DNA from: Eggerthellaceae bacterium
GTDB lineage: Bacteria; Actinomycetota; Coriobacteriia; Coriobacteriales; Eggerthellaceae
Assembly (NCBI GenBank): GCA_017459485.1
Contig: JAFUCW010000142.1
Coordinates: 1-8,539, forward strand
Length of the DNA: 8,539 nucleotides
Reading direction: 5' to 3'
The position numbers and the translations under genes were made by a program. Positions 1 to 6,075 of this stretch are shown in pieces. The notes beneath the pieces were generated by a model that saw only the letters and a program-made list of their open reading frames with translations, had not been told where the DNA came from and made no database searches. Position 1 is the first letter of the stretch, and each line of letters begins with the position of its first letter.

Positions 1-147
1 CATCCCTATTATGACAGGATACGAGAGTATTGTGCCAGAAGCACCACGTTGTTCCCGCAGTGGCACGGATCGCTTTGGCAGGAAACGGTCGACGCCGCGT
101 CAGGATGCTTCGACAGCTGTCGAACGTGCGGCAAGAAAAAGCTCTAG
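1..147 (+). CDS. Possible C-terminal end of a convergent gene, cut by the left edge; Cys-rich tail
   Basis: Frame 1 of the plus strand is open from the first base to a TAG at 145-147, giving 48 residues that end in GCFDSCRTCGKKKL. The cysteines are spaced C-X3-C-X2-C just before a lysine-rich end, which could be a metal or Fe-S binding tail. Third codon positions are richer in G/C than first positions, as expected of coding DNA here. A gene ending at this point would converge on the small minus-strand gene, and its stop codon falls inside that gene's terminator stem. I do not recognise the family. Forty-eight open codons can also occur by chance, so this is only a candidate. Confidence 0.35.
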   Translation, partial: HPYYDRIREYCARSTTLFPQWHGSLWQETVDAASGCFDSCRTCGKKKL

Positions 148-176
148 CACACTATTGCAAAAGAGCATGCTAGAGC
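133..176 (-). terminator. Intrinsic terminator of the small membrane protein gene
   Basis: On the minus strand GCTCTAGCA (168-176) pairs perfectly with TGCTAGAGC (141-149) across an 18-base loop and is followed at once by TTTTTCTT (140-133). It lies about 65 bases past the stop at 241. The plus-strand reading has no T-run after the stem, so it acts on the minus strand. Confidence 0.75.
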
Positions 177-240
177 CGCCGTTCATATAAGAACGAATAA
201 GCAAGCGCCCGAAAAGCGCCGACAAGAAAGCGAGGTAATC

Positions 241-423
241 CTAGTGGCCGTCTTTGCGTACCGAAACGGCAAAGCCCAAGGCTCCGCCAATCAGACCGAT
301 AAGGATGGCAAGAAGCCAGCTGGGGGCAGAGACGCCTGGAGCGCCGGTTAATGCGGCGATGGCGACAATAATCCCCCCGCAAATCAAGAAGAACAAAACG
401 AACATTCCAAGATACTTGCCCAT
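241..423 (-). CDS. Small two-helix membrane protein of unknown function (60 aa)
   Basis: The product has 60 residues and two hydrophobic stretches, about residues 5-25 and 35-54, joined by a short turn (TGAPGVSAPSW) and ending in a charged RKDGH tail. It is therefore probably a helical-hairpin inner-membrane protein. The second helix is glycine-rich (IGLIGGALG), which favours helix packing or oligomerisation. I chose the ATG at 421-423 because a purine-rich GGAAGGGA lies 9 bases upstream. The in-frame ATG at 444, giving seven more residues (MWKGNDA), has no comparable ribosome site. The gene stands alone: it has a sigma70-like promoter at 483-511, and a terminator follows. I do not recognise the family and assign no function. 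Own promoter, ribosome site and terminator make it credible as a gene in spite of its size. Confidence 0.7.
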   Translation of the reverse strand: MGKYLGMFVLFFLICGGIIVAIAALTGAPGVSAPSWLLAILIGLIGGALGFAVSVRKDGH

Positions 424-432
424 TGCGTCGTT

Positions 433-440
433 TCCCTTCC
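433..440 (-). promoter_or_regulatory. Ribosome binding site deciding the start of the 60-aa protein
   Basis: GGAAGGGA on the minus strand lies 9 bases before the ATG at 423. It favours this start over the upstream in-frame ATG at 444, inside whose short N-terminal extension it falls. Confidence 0.6.
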
Positions 441-482
441 ACATGCCGCCTGTATGCGGCCGCCTGCATCGCTGTTTAGCGA

Positions 483-511
483 ATAATGAAACTGTAGCAC
501 AAAAACGTCAA
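483..511 (-). promoter_or_regulatory. Sigma70-like promoter of the small membrane protein gene
   Basis: On the minus strand TTGACG (506-511) is followed, 17 bases on, by CATTAT (483-488). The -35 box matches consensus at 5 of 6 positions and the -10 box at 4 of 6. Initiation near 476 would give a leader of roughly 50 bases before the ATG at 423. Confidence 0.55.
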
Positions 512-563
512 AACGAAGCGAACAAGGGACAAGAAAGAAGGTAGCTCACAGTCCTTCGGTCCA

Positions 564-582
564 GAATGTGTACATTTTTTCA
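564..582 (-). promoter_or_regulatory. Operator-like element, copy 1 (GAATGTGTACATTTTTTCA on plus)
   Basis: The core AATGTGTACATT is a near-palindrome. The 19-base element matches the one at 5949-5967 at 18 positions. It lies about 50 bases upstream of the -35 box of the small membrane protein gene, a position suited to an activator. The repeat is seen directly; the role as a protein binding site is inferred. Confidence 0.45.
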
Positions 583-629
583 GATATTGACATACTATTG
601 TCTGCAAATAGGACGGTATACGCATAAAT

Positions 630-639
630 ATGTGCACAT
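630..639. promoter_or_regulatory. Palindrome ATGTGCACAT, related to the operator-like elements
   Basis: A perfect 10-base palindrome, followed on the plus strand by TTTCA as in the longer elements. It lies about 65 bases from copy 1, between the glycohydrolase stop and the small gene's promoter. It may be a second, weaker site for the same regulator. Confidence 0.3.
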
Positions 640-707
640 TTTCATCGGAAAACACATATCCATACGAACGGAAGGTGACATCCGCCCAGAAAAGCGGACT
701 CAGACGG

Positions 708-1592
708 TCAGTTGAACACCCAGTGGCCGTCGGAAGAGGCGTTGTCGGCAAGCCATGCATCGTCTTCGCTCGTGTCCTCTTCCGGCTCGAAGTCTTCGGC
801 AACTTCGACCGCTTCGTGCTGAGTCCTTCCGAACACGTCCTCGAACGCCGAGAGGTTGGGGCCGCCAGGGACGGCGAACACCACTTCGCGGAACACACCG
901 GGATGGGCGTCGATCCATTCCTTGAACGCCGAGGCTACGAACACGGGGTCGTTGCCGAACACTCCGCAACCGAACGCGCCGAGAACCAAAGACTCGACGT
1001 GCTGATCGGCTGCAATTTGCAAGACCGTTACCACCCTGCGTCGCATGTCGTTGTCGCATTCTTGGGCGGACCTATTGGCCTCCATCGCACGTGAGCGGTT
1101 CGGCGCCGCGCACACGATCACGTCACGTTTGAACGGACCCGCTTCGGCGGTGAACAGCACATCGGTCAAGTAGAGGGCACGGTCCGAATACAAGCCTCCG
1201 CGAATGGTCTGCTTGTTGGGAGTGTAGTAGAGCTCCCGTAGGCCCGACAGAATTTCGAACAGGTTGCTTTCCGCGCACAGCGCTTCCTCTTGCGCCCACG
1301 CGCCGCGATCGTAGCCTCCGCCGGGATTCGTATATGAAGCGAAATCGAGCGCACACACACGGCCACCCTCCGATTCGGAACGCGCGACACGCAGAGCGGA
1401 AACCGTGTCGGTTCGCTCGACGCGCACGTCAGTGGTGTCGAAAGAAGGTTTCGGGTCCGCCAGTGCCCGTGCCTCGCCTTCCTTGTACAGCTTCGCAGAC
1501 TCTACCACAGCCTTCGTGTCCTCGGCGAACACGCGCCTGACCAGACCGATATGCTTGGCTGCCTCTGCAATGCGCTCTTCTCTGGATGGCAC
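708..1592 (-). CDS. Bacterial-type poly(ADP-ribose) glycohydrolase, TIGR02452 family (macrodomain)
   Basis: The 294-residue product belongs to the microbial poly(ADP-ribose) glycohydrolase group, macrodomain enzymes that cleave the ribose-ribose bonds of ADP-ribose chains. The signature GGG-X(6-8)-QE(E) is present: GGG at residues 91-93, then seven residues, then QEE at 101-103. The second Glu (E103) should be the catalytic acid. The second phosphate-binding loop is GAFGCGVFGNDP (205-216). The N-terminal helix region (RIAEAAKHIG, then KLYKEG) is typical of the family. After about residue 256 the fold gives way to an acidic tail (EVAEDFEPEEDTSEDD). The start is a GTG with AAAGGA seven bases upstream. 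The gene follows the acyltransferase by 84 bases on the same strand and may be cotranscribed with it. No ADP-ribosyltransferase is visible, so the substrate is unknown. Family assignment is strong; biological role is open. Confidence 0.9.
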   Translation of the reverse strand: MPSREERIAEAAKHIGLVRRVFAEDTKAVVESAKLYKEGEARALADPKPSFDTTDVRVERTDTVSALRVARSESEGGRVCALDFASYTNPGGGYDRGAWAQEEALCAESNLFEILSGLRELYYTPNKQTIRGGLYSDRALYLTDVLFTAEAGPFKRDVIVCAAPNRSRAMEANRSAQECDNDMRRRVVTVLQIAADQHVESLVLGAFGCGVFGNDPVFVASAFKEWIDAHPGVFREVVFAVPGGPNLSAFEDVFGRTQHEAVEVAEDFEPEEDTSEDDAWLADNASSDGHWVFN

Positions 1593-1599
1593 AATAATG

Positions 1600-1605
1600 T
1601 CCTTT
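1600..1605 (-). promoter_or_regulatory. Ribosome binding site deciding a GTG start
   Basis: AAAGGA, within the purine-rich run GAGAGGAAAGGA, lies seven bases before the GTG at 1590-1592 and fixes the start of the glycohydrolase. Confidence 0.7.
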
Positions 1606-1615
1606 CCTCTCGATG

Positions 1616-1633
1616 CCTTGTATCAAGACAAGG
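1616..1633. repeat. Short inverted repeat between acyltransferase and glycohydrolase genes
   Basis: CCTTGT (1616-1621) and ACAAGG (1628-1633) are perfect 6-base arms around ATCAAG. There is no T-run next to it, so it is a weak terminator candidate at best. It could equally be an operator just upstream of the glycohydrolase ribosome site. No clear promoter is seen in this 84-base gap. Confidence 0.25.
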
Positions 1634-1676
1634 GTACCAGAATCCACGACGAACGTCTGCGCTCGTAGATCGAAAG

Positions 1677-4229
1677 CTACCCCGACACGGACATCTCTTG
1701 GCTAGCGTTTGCCAGCTCCAGGCTATCGCTTTGCACCGACATCTGCTCTTCAAAGGTGTCTTCCTGCGCCGACGCATCGTCGATGCTCGCAGAAATCCGA
1801 GAAAGCTCCTCCCCACCTTCATTGCCAGGAGCAATCGTCTTCTTCGTCGCGTGGTCTCCCAGCATTCTGCTTACCTCGGCTGCATAGGCAGCAGCACCTG
1901 CCTCGGTCAGGTTCATGCCATTGTCCGCCAGGTAGTCGTTGTGGCCCGACGAAGCCGCAAACCAGTCCACCACCGACACGTTCCCATTGGCGGAGGCCAC
2001 TTCGGCTACGATAGCGTTGTTCTCCTCGCAAAATGGGCTAGGCGTGCGCGAGTTCACCACCCAAACCCGCTTTCCGGCACCGACATCTGCAACAAGCGAT
2101 GCGACTTCGTCCTTCTCCAGCCTGCTTTCGCATCCCAAGCAGAACACCACGTCGTCTCCCACCACATTCGAGTCGCGGTAGCCGGCATAGGCGGACTTGA
2201 GCGAGTCCACGTCGCGAGCGTCGGAGCAGTCGACCACGCCATTGGGGAACAGGGCTGCAAGCTGCTCAACTGCGTCGAGCGCCACCGCGTCACCAAGGTA
2301 GACCACGTCGTATTTTGAATTGGCGTCGGTAGGCTCCACGTATCCCATAGTGTCAACCACCAGGTTCGCAAACGCGTCTCGACCTTCCCAGGTCAGGTGG
2401 ATGCCATCCTCGATGAACCAGTCGTCGTGACCAGCAGAAGCACCATACCAGTCGATGAGCCTCGCGTTCGCATGAGAGTCGACGCATTCTTGAATGGCCT
2501 GGTTGTTTGGATCGCACCGCTCGTCAGGAACGCGAATGTTAACGAACCACACCGTACGCTCGGTTCCGCACATGTCCATGACCTGGTTCAGCTCTTCGGG
2601 CTCTGCATAGCCGTTGGTGCTCATGCTCATAACTACGGTGTCGCCCACCACTCCTTTGTCAAGGTATCCCTGCAGGACCTCTATTCCCTGATAGTACTGG
2701 CGGTTGCCTTCGGTGTCGATCATGCCGTGAGGGAACTTCTCGTTGAGCTGCTCGTTGGCGCCCAGAGAAACCGAATCCCCTATGAACACAACGTCGTAGA
2801 CTCCGTCGGTCAGCGGCTTGATAAGCGTAGCGCTCATGACACGCTGCTTGTCCGCGCTCCCTCCGCCTTCGACTACAGGCGGCACAAAGGCAATGCCGCC
2901 GATCGCAACAGCAAGGACGACACCCGATATGGCAAGGGCAGGAACATGGGCGCTCGCCCATCCAGAAAACGTCGGCCTGCCCTCCCCTGCAGGGAGCTTT
3001 CCGCGCCCACCCGCACGGTCGCTCCTGCGGAGCCGCCGGCCCGCGCCTAACCGGGTATTTGCCCCCTTCCAAAAAGATTGGGCCACCTTGCCTGCCGGCG
3101 CCATGAACGCCGCGAGGCCCCTTGTTCGAATGGGAGTTTCGATGAGGTAGTACGAAGCTGCCGACAGCCCCACAGTGAGTGCAAGCTCCACAAGGTAGAT
3201 CCACCAGGGCAGCTGCGTTGCGTTGCGCGGCTGGAGCAAGCATATAATAGGGAAATGCCACAGGTACATCCCGTAGCTGATCTTGCCCACCCACACAAAC
3301 GGCTTCCATGCCGCCACTTTCGCAAGCAGACTGCGCGGATGCGCCAGCACGGCAATGACGATGGCGGAAAGCACACTGCAAAGCACAAGGCCGCCGTAGT
3401 ACATGAAGTCGGAAAACCCGCTTACGAACACGCACATGGCGACAATGCCCGCGAACGCAGCGACACCGACAGCGTCAAGCATCAGCACCGACCCAAAGGT
3501 TGCCCTGCTCGCCGTCTCTTCACTCAACTGCCCACTTGGCCATGCAAAAGAAAGCCAGGCACCTATGAGAAGCGAGAACGCACGCGTGTCGGTACCATAG
3601 TACACGCGGGATGGATCGCCCTGCGGATCGTAGAGCACCGCCATGGCGACGGCGCTTCCCACGGAAAGCACAAGGCAGATGCGCCGAACGTTCGTCTTGC
3701 CAATACCGGTCTTGAAAAGGACAAGCAAGATTATGGGCCACACAAGGTAGAACTGCTCCTCGATGGCAAGCGACCAGAAATGCGTAAGCGGGCTGGGGGC
3801 GCCCACTGCATCGAAGTAGCTCAGGTCGCGCAAGATATACCACCAGTTCTCGAACCAGAACAGGCCGGGGATGATGTCGGGGCGCATCTTCGTAAGCAGC
3901 AAAGGGGAGCAAACGGTGAACACCGCAGCCATGACCACGATTACGGTGACAATCGCAGGGAAAAGCCTGCGGATGCGCCGCAACCAGAACTGAGGGAGAT
4001 TGATGGAGCCGCTCGATTCCCACTCAAGCGTGAGCAGCCCGGTAATCAGGTAGCCAGAGATAACGAAGAACACTGTCACACCGAGCAGACCGCCCTTCGC
4101 GAAGGGAAGCCCCATGTGGTAGAAGATCACGGAAAGGACCGCGAACGCGCGCAGCCCGTCTATGGAAGGGATGTAGCGTTTGGAAAGCGAACGCACGGGA
4201 GCAGCCGAGCGTCCTCCTTGCAAACGCAT
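1677..4229 (-). CDS. Membrane O-acyltransferase (acyltransferase 3, OafA/OatA type) with two tandem SGNH domains
   Basis: Such enzymes carry acyl groups, usually acetyl, across the membrane and place them on cell-surface glycans or peptidoglycan. Numbered from the ATG at 4229 (850 residues), the acyltransferase 3 domain spans about 18-370. It shows R27-X10-H38 (catalytic His), FWLRRIRRLFP at 81-91, WSLAIEEQFYLVWP at 152-165 and ISYGMYLWH at 317-325. A basic loop (380-428) and one further membrane helix (429-450) lead to an extracytoplasmic SGNH domain (478-630) with GDS (S486), STNG (N539) and DGIH (D608, H611). A second SGNH-like repeat (640-791) lacks all four key residues. An acidic Ser/Glu-rich tail (802-850) ends the protein. 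The start is uncertain: the frame runs open to a GTG at 4334, directly behind the permease stop, but that stretch contains a stem-loop and has no ribosome site. ATG 4229 has a weak site; GTG 4196 has AAGGAGG 16 bases upstream. The acceptor glycan cannot be read from sequence. Confidence 0.9.
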   Translation of the reverse strand: MRLQGGRSAAPVRSLSKRYIPSIDGLRAFAVLSVIFYHMGLPFAKGGLLGVTVFFVISGYLITGLLTLEWESSGSINLPQFWLRRIRRLFPAIVTVIVVMAAVFTVCSPLLLTKMRPDIIPGLFWFENWWYILRDLSYFDAVGAPSPLTHFWSLAIEEQFYLVWPIILLVLFKTGIGKTNVRRICLVLSVGSAVAMAVLYDPQGDPSRVYYGTDTRAFSLLIGAWLSFAWPSGQLSEETASRATFGSVLMLDAVGVAAFAGIVAMCVFVSGFSDFMYYGGLVLCSVLSAIVIAVLAHPRSLLAKVAAWKPFVWVGKISYGMYLWHFPIICLLQPRNATQLPWWIYLVELALTVGLSAASYYLIETPIRTRGLAAFMAPAGKVAQSFWKGANTRLGAGRRLRRSDRAGGRGKLPAGEGRPTFSGWASAHVPALAISGVVLAVAIGGIAFVPPVVEGGGSADKQRVMSATLIKPLTDGVYDVVFIGDSVSLGANEQLNEKFPHGMIDTEGNRQYYQGIEVLQGYLDKGVVGDTVVMSMSTNGYAEPEELNQVMDMCGTERTVWFVNIRVPDERCDPNNQAIQECVDSHANARLIDWYGASAGHDDWFIEDGIHLTWEGRDAFANLVVDTMGYVEPTDANSKYDVVYLGDAVALDAVEQLAALFPNGVVDCSDARDVDSLKSAYAGYRDSNVVGDDVVFCLGCESRLEKDEVASLVADVGAGKRVWVVNSRTPSPFCEENNAIVAEVASANGNVSVVDWFAASSGHNDYLADNGMNLTEAGAAAYAAEVSRMLGDHATKKTIAPGNEGGEELSRISASIDDASAQEDTFEEQMSVQSDSLELANASQEMSVSG
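1857..2798 (-). repeat. Tandem SGNH domain duplication inside the acyltransferase; second copy degenerate
   Basis: The segments 2343-2798 (first) and 1857-2312 (second) encode 152-residue stretches that align with no gap at a constant offset of 162 residues. By hand count 55 of 152 residues are identical (about 36%). Shared landmarks are YDVV, EQL..FP.G, VVGD.VV, VW.VN.R.P and DW..AS.GH.D. In the second copy the nucleophile Ser becomes Ala (GDSV to GDAV), the oxyanion Asn becomes Glu (STNG to CESR), and the DxxH pair becomes NxxN (EDGIH to DNGMN). The duplication is seen directly; loss of catalysis in copy two is inferred from these changes. Confidence 0.85.
4213..4219 (-). promoter_or_regulatory. 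Strong Shine-Dalgarno-like AAGGAGG near the acyltransferase start
   Basis: AAGGAGG lies inside the frame just after the ATG at 4229 and 16 bases before an in-frame GTG (4194-4196). The spacing is long for efficient use, but it is the only strong match near any candidate start. The GTG start would give a protein beginning shortly before SKRYIPSIDGLR, which would still keep the whole acyltransferase domain. Confidence 0.3.
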
Positions 4230-4270
4230 TGCGCGAGATTCCGACCTGCTCGACCGACCTGAATGCACGT

Positions 4271-4298
4271 AAGCGCCCTGTCCGGAGCCAGGGCGCTT
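4271..4298 (-). terminator. Perfect 10-bp stem-loop after the permease gene; probable terminator
   Basis: AAGCGCCCTG (4289-4298 on the minus strand) pairs exactly with CAGGGCGCTT (4271-4280) around an 8-base loop containing TCCGGA. It starts 36 bases past the permease TAG. No T-run follows on either strand, so termination may be partial or Rho-aided. Alternatively, it may shape the acyltransferase leader. Its position argues against translation starting at the GTG at 4334. Confidence 0.5.
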
Positions 4299-4334
4299 CA
4301 TGCGGGTATTTGCATCGATACTGGGCAACTGCAC

Positions 4335-5759
4335 CTACGCAACAACGAAGAACTTGATCATGAACAGCACCGAAAGCACGTACGTGAGCGTGTAGCGCTT
4401 GCTGGCATTGCCCGAAAAGATGTTGATGAACGAAAATGCAATGAGTGCCAAGCCGATGGCGTGGCCAATGGAACCGGAGATGGGCATAGCGATGAGCATG
4501 AGACCCGTTGGGATGACTTGGTCAATCTGGCCGAAGTCGATGTTCTTCAAGCCCTCCATCATGATCAGACCCACGTAGATAAGCGCAGCGGAGGTTGCAG
4601 CCGATGGAATAATGGCAGCAATGGGGGCAATAAACATGCAGAGCAAAAACACGATGCCGCAGGTGAGCGCCGTCAATCCCGTGCGGCCGCCCGCGTCGAC
4701 ACCGGAGGCCGACTCCACGAACGTGGTGACCGTGGACGTGCCCGTGCACGCACCAACCACCGTTCCGATGGAGTCGGACATGAGCGCCTGCTTCATCTGG
4801 GGCATCTTGCCGTTTTCGTCGAGCATGCCAGCGCGCGATGCGGTACCAACAAGCGTTCCGATGGTATCGAACATGTCAATCATGCAAAACGTAGCGACAA
4901 GAAGCACGGCTGTGAACAAGCCCATCTGAAAGAAACCTTCGAAGTTGAACTTGAAAAACGTAAGGTTGACCATGTCCCCAAGCGGCGGAACCCAGGATGC
5001 AGTGGAAAGGCTTTCGAAAGGATTGACGCCCATGAAGATGAACTCACCCGCCCAGTACACGACCGACGCAATAAGCATGCCGATTATCACCGCACCTTTG
5101 ACGCCGCGCCGTGCCATCAAAAAAATGAGGAACACGCCCAAGAACATGGTCGCCACGGTAAGCACCATGCTGGGGTATCCCGACCCCATGGTTGTCATAG
5201 CGCTGGTCGCCGTCAGAGAGCCGAAGAAGTCGCGCATGACGTAGAAAGGGCCGCCCGTTTCGCTGTAGATACCCGCATTCGACCCAAGGCCGATATTGAG
5301 CAGCATGATGCCGATAGCGGGTGCAATGCCCATACGCACGCCATAGGGTATGGCGTCGACTATGGCTTCGCGTACGTTGAGCAACGTGAGTATCACAAAA
5401 ACGATGCCTTCGAACAGCACTATCACCAGTGCAGCTTGGTACGAAGCAATGTAGCTCATGCCCGTAAGCGTGACGATCTGGGTGACGACAAGAGCAAGGA
5501 AGCTGTTCAACCCCATGCCCGGGGCCAAGCAAAACGGCTTGTTCGCAAGGAAGGCCATGCAGATCATAGCAATGCCGGAAGCCAGGCACGTAGCCATGAA
5601 AACAGCGTTCCAGAGGTCGTCACCTCCCTCGCGCCAATTGGTAAGCAGGTTCGGATTCAGCGCGATGATATAGGCCATCGTCATGAACGTGGTCAAACCA
5701 GCGACTATTTCGGTACGTATAGACGAACCGTTCTCGGAGATCTTGAAGAGCTTGTCCAT
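4335..5759 (-). CDS. NCS2 purine permease, AzgA/PbuG-like (adenine/guanine/hypoxanthine uptake)
   Basis: This 474-residue integral membrane protein should import a purine base by proton symport for salvage. It has the hallmarks of the AzgA/PbuG branch of the NCS2 family: RTEIVAGLTTFMTMAYII at 15-32, APGMGLNSFLALVV at 79-92, MFDTIGTLVGTASRAGML at 296-313, then DSIGTVVGACTGTST (329-343) and TTFVESASGV (345-354). The rest is a series of hydrophobic helices. Length is close to that of family members. The ATG at 5757-5759 has AAAGGA nine bases upstream, and the N-terminus (MDKLFKISENGSS) is typical. The gene is set off from the oxidoreductase by a terminator and 342 bases of non-coding DNA rich in palindromes, so it has its own control. 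A stem-loop follows it. Which base is carried (guanine, hypoxanthine or adenine) cannot be decided from sequence alone. Confidence 0.93.
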   Translation of the reverse strand: MDKLFKISENGSSIRTEIVAGLTTFMTMAYIIALNPNLLTNWREGGDDLWNAVFMATCLASGIAMICMAFLANKPFCLAPGMGLNSFLALVVTQIVTLTGMSYIASYQAALVIVLFEGIVFVILTLLNVREAIVDAIPYGVRMGIAPAIGIMLLNIGLGSNAGIYSETGGPFYVMRDFFGSLTATSAMTTMGSGYPSMVLTVATMFLGVFLIFLMARRGVKGAVIIGMLIASVVYWAGEFIFMGVNPFESLSTASWVPPLGDMVNLTFFKFNFEGFFQMGLFTAVLLVATFCMIDMFDTIGTLVGTASRAGMLDENGKMPQMKQALMSDSIGTVVGACTGTSTVTTFVESASGVDAGGRTGLTALTCGIVFLLCMFIAPIAAIIPSAATSAALIYVGLIMMEGLKNIDFGQIDQVIPTGLMLIAMPISGSIGHAIGLALIAFSFINIFSGNASKRYTLTYVLSVLFMIKFFVVA

Positions 5760-5800
5760 GAGGAAGGGTCCTTTCTCTCGGACGAGGATGCGACTGAACC

Positions 5801-5806
5801 ATTGTA
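5801..5806 (-). promoter_or_regulatory. Possible -10 box (TACAAT) of the permease gene
   Basis: TACAAT matches the -10 consensus at 5 of 6 positions and lies about 41 bases before the ATG. No good -35 hexamer is found 16-18 bases upstream, which would fit a promoter that needs an activator. That last step is inference. Confidence 0.35.
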
Positions 5807-5809
5807 ACC

Positions 5810-5857
5810 CAGTCGTTATCTTCCTACTACAAGATTATGTACCTTTCCTAACGACTG
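5810..5857. repeat. 9-bp perfect inverted repeat directly upstream of the putative permease -10 box
   Basis: CAGTCGTTA (5810-5818) and TAACGACTG (5849-5857) are exact inverted copies 30 bases apart. They flank the expected -35 zone, and ATTATGTAC lies between them. The arrangement suits a dimeric regulator bound at two half-sites with looping, or an RNA hairpin if transcription begins further upstream. Confidence 0.45.
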
Positions 5858-5887
5858 CCACCATGCGTGGTACCCAGTGAAGCATTG

Positions 5888-5904
5888 TGTGCAAATAATG
5901 CACA
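5888..5904. promoter_or_regulatory. Operator-like inverted repeat TGTGCA-AATAA-TGCACA
   Basis: Perfect 6-base arms around a 5-base AT spacer, about 130 bases upstream of the permease start. The half-site resembles the ATGTGCACAT palindrome at 630-639. The role as a binding site is inferred. Confidence 0.4.
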
Positions 5905-5948
5905 TTGCTCCACCGTCATAAGTTGCATTCACATACATATGGATAGGT

Positions 5949-5967
5949 GAATGTGTACATTCTTTCA
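5949..5967 (-). promoter_or_regulatory. Operator-like element, copy 2 (GAATGTGTACATTCTTTCA on plus)
   Basis: The core GAATGT-GT-ACATTC is a perfect 6+2+6 inverted repeat. The 19-base element differs from the one at 564-582 at a single position. Both copies have the same orientation relative to the minus-strand gene downstream, here the permease about 190 bases away. Confidence 0.5.
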
Positions 5968-6042
5968 CTAATTATCATGGTTTTGAATACAATTCAGATT
6001 CATCTTTAGAAATTATGTACAGATTTAGTTCACCACTAACAG

Positions 6043-6075
6043 AAAAAGGAGGCCCCGGTTTGCGGGGCCTCCTTT
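6043..6075 (-). terminator. Strong intrinsic terminator of the pyruvate:ferredoxin oxidoreductase gene
   Basis: A perfect 13-bp stem (6063-6075 with 6045-6057, AAAGGAGGCCCCG against its complement) encloses a 5-base loop. On the minus strand the stem runs into TTTTT then CTG. It starts 26 bases past the stop at 6102. Confidence 0.92.

Noticed and set aside
424..444. Upstream ATG at 444 as start of the small membrane protein
   Set aside because: It lacks a ribosome site, while GGAAGGGA precedes the ATG at 423 at a suitable distance.
587..592. TTGACA on the plus strand as a promoter
   Set aside because: No -10 hexamer lies 16-18 bases downstream and no plus-strand gene follows; the genes on both sides are on the minus strand.
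681..698. Small hairpin (TCCGC/GCGGA) just after the glycohydrolase stop as terminator
   Set aside because: The stem has only 5 bp and no T-run follows on the minus strand, so I cannot support it as a terminator.
3078..4262. 394-codon open frame on the plus strand
   Set aside because: Antisense shadow of the acyltransferase membrane domain, with low-complexity basic composition and no ribosome site.
4263..5807. 514-codon open frame on the plus strand
   Set aside because: It is antisense to the purine permease, whose helices and motifs are unmistakable. The translation is an odd His/Arg/Asp/Glu-rich string, as expected of a mirror frame of a G/C-rich third position gene.
5760..5900. Purine riboswitch in front of the permease
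   Set aside because: The conserved three-way junction core of the purine aptamer is not seen on the minus strand; only inverted repeats and a possible -10 are present. A covariance search could still overturn this.
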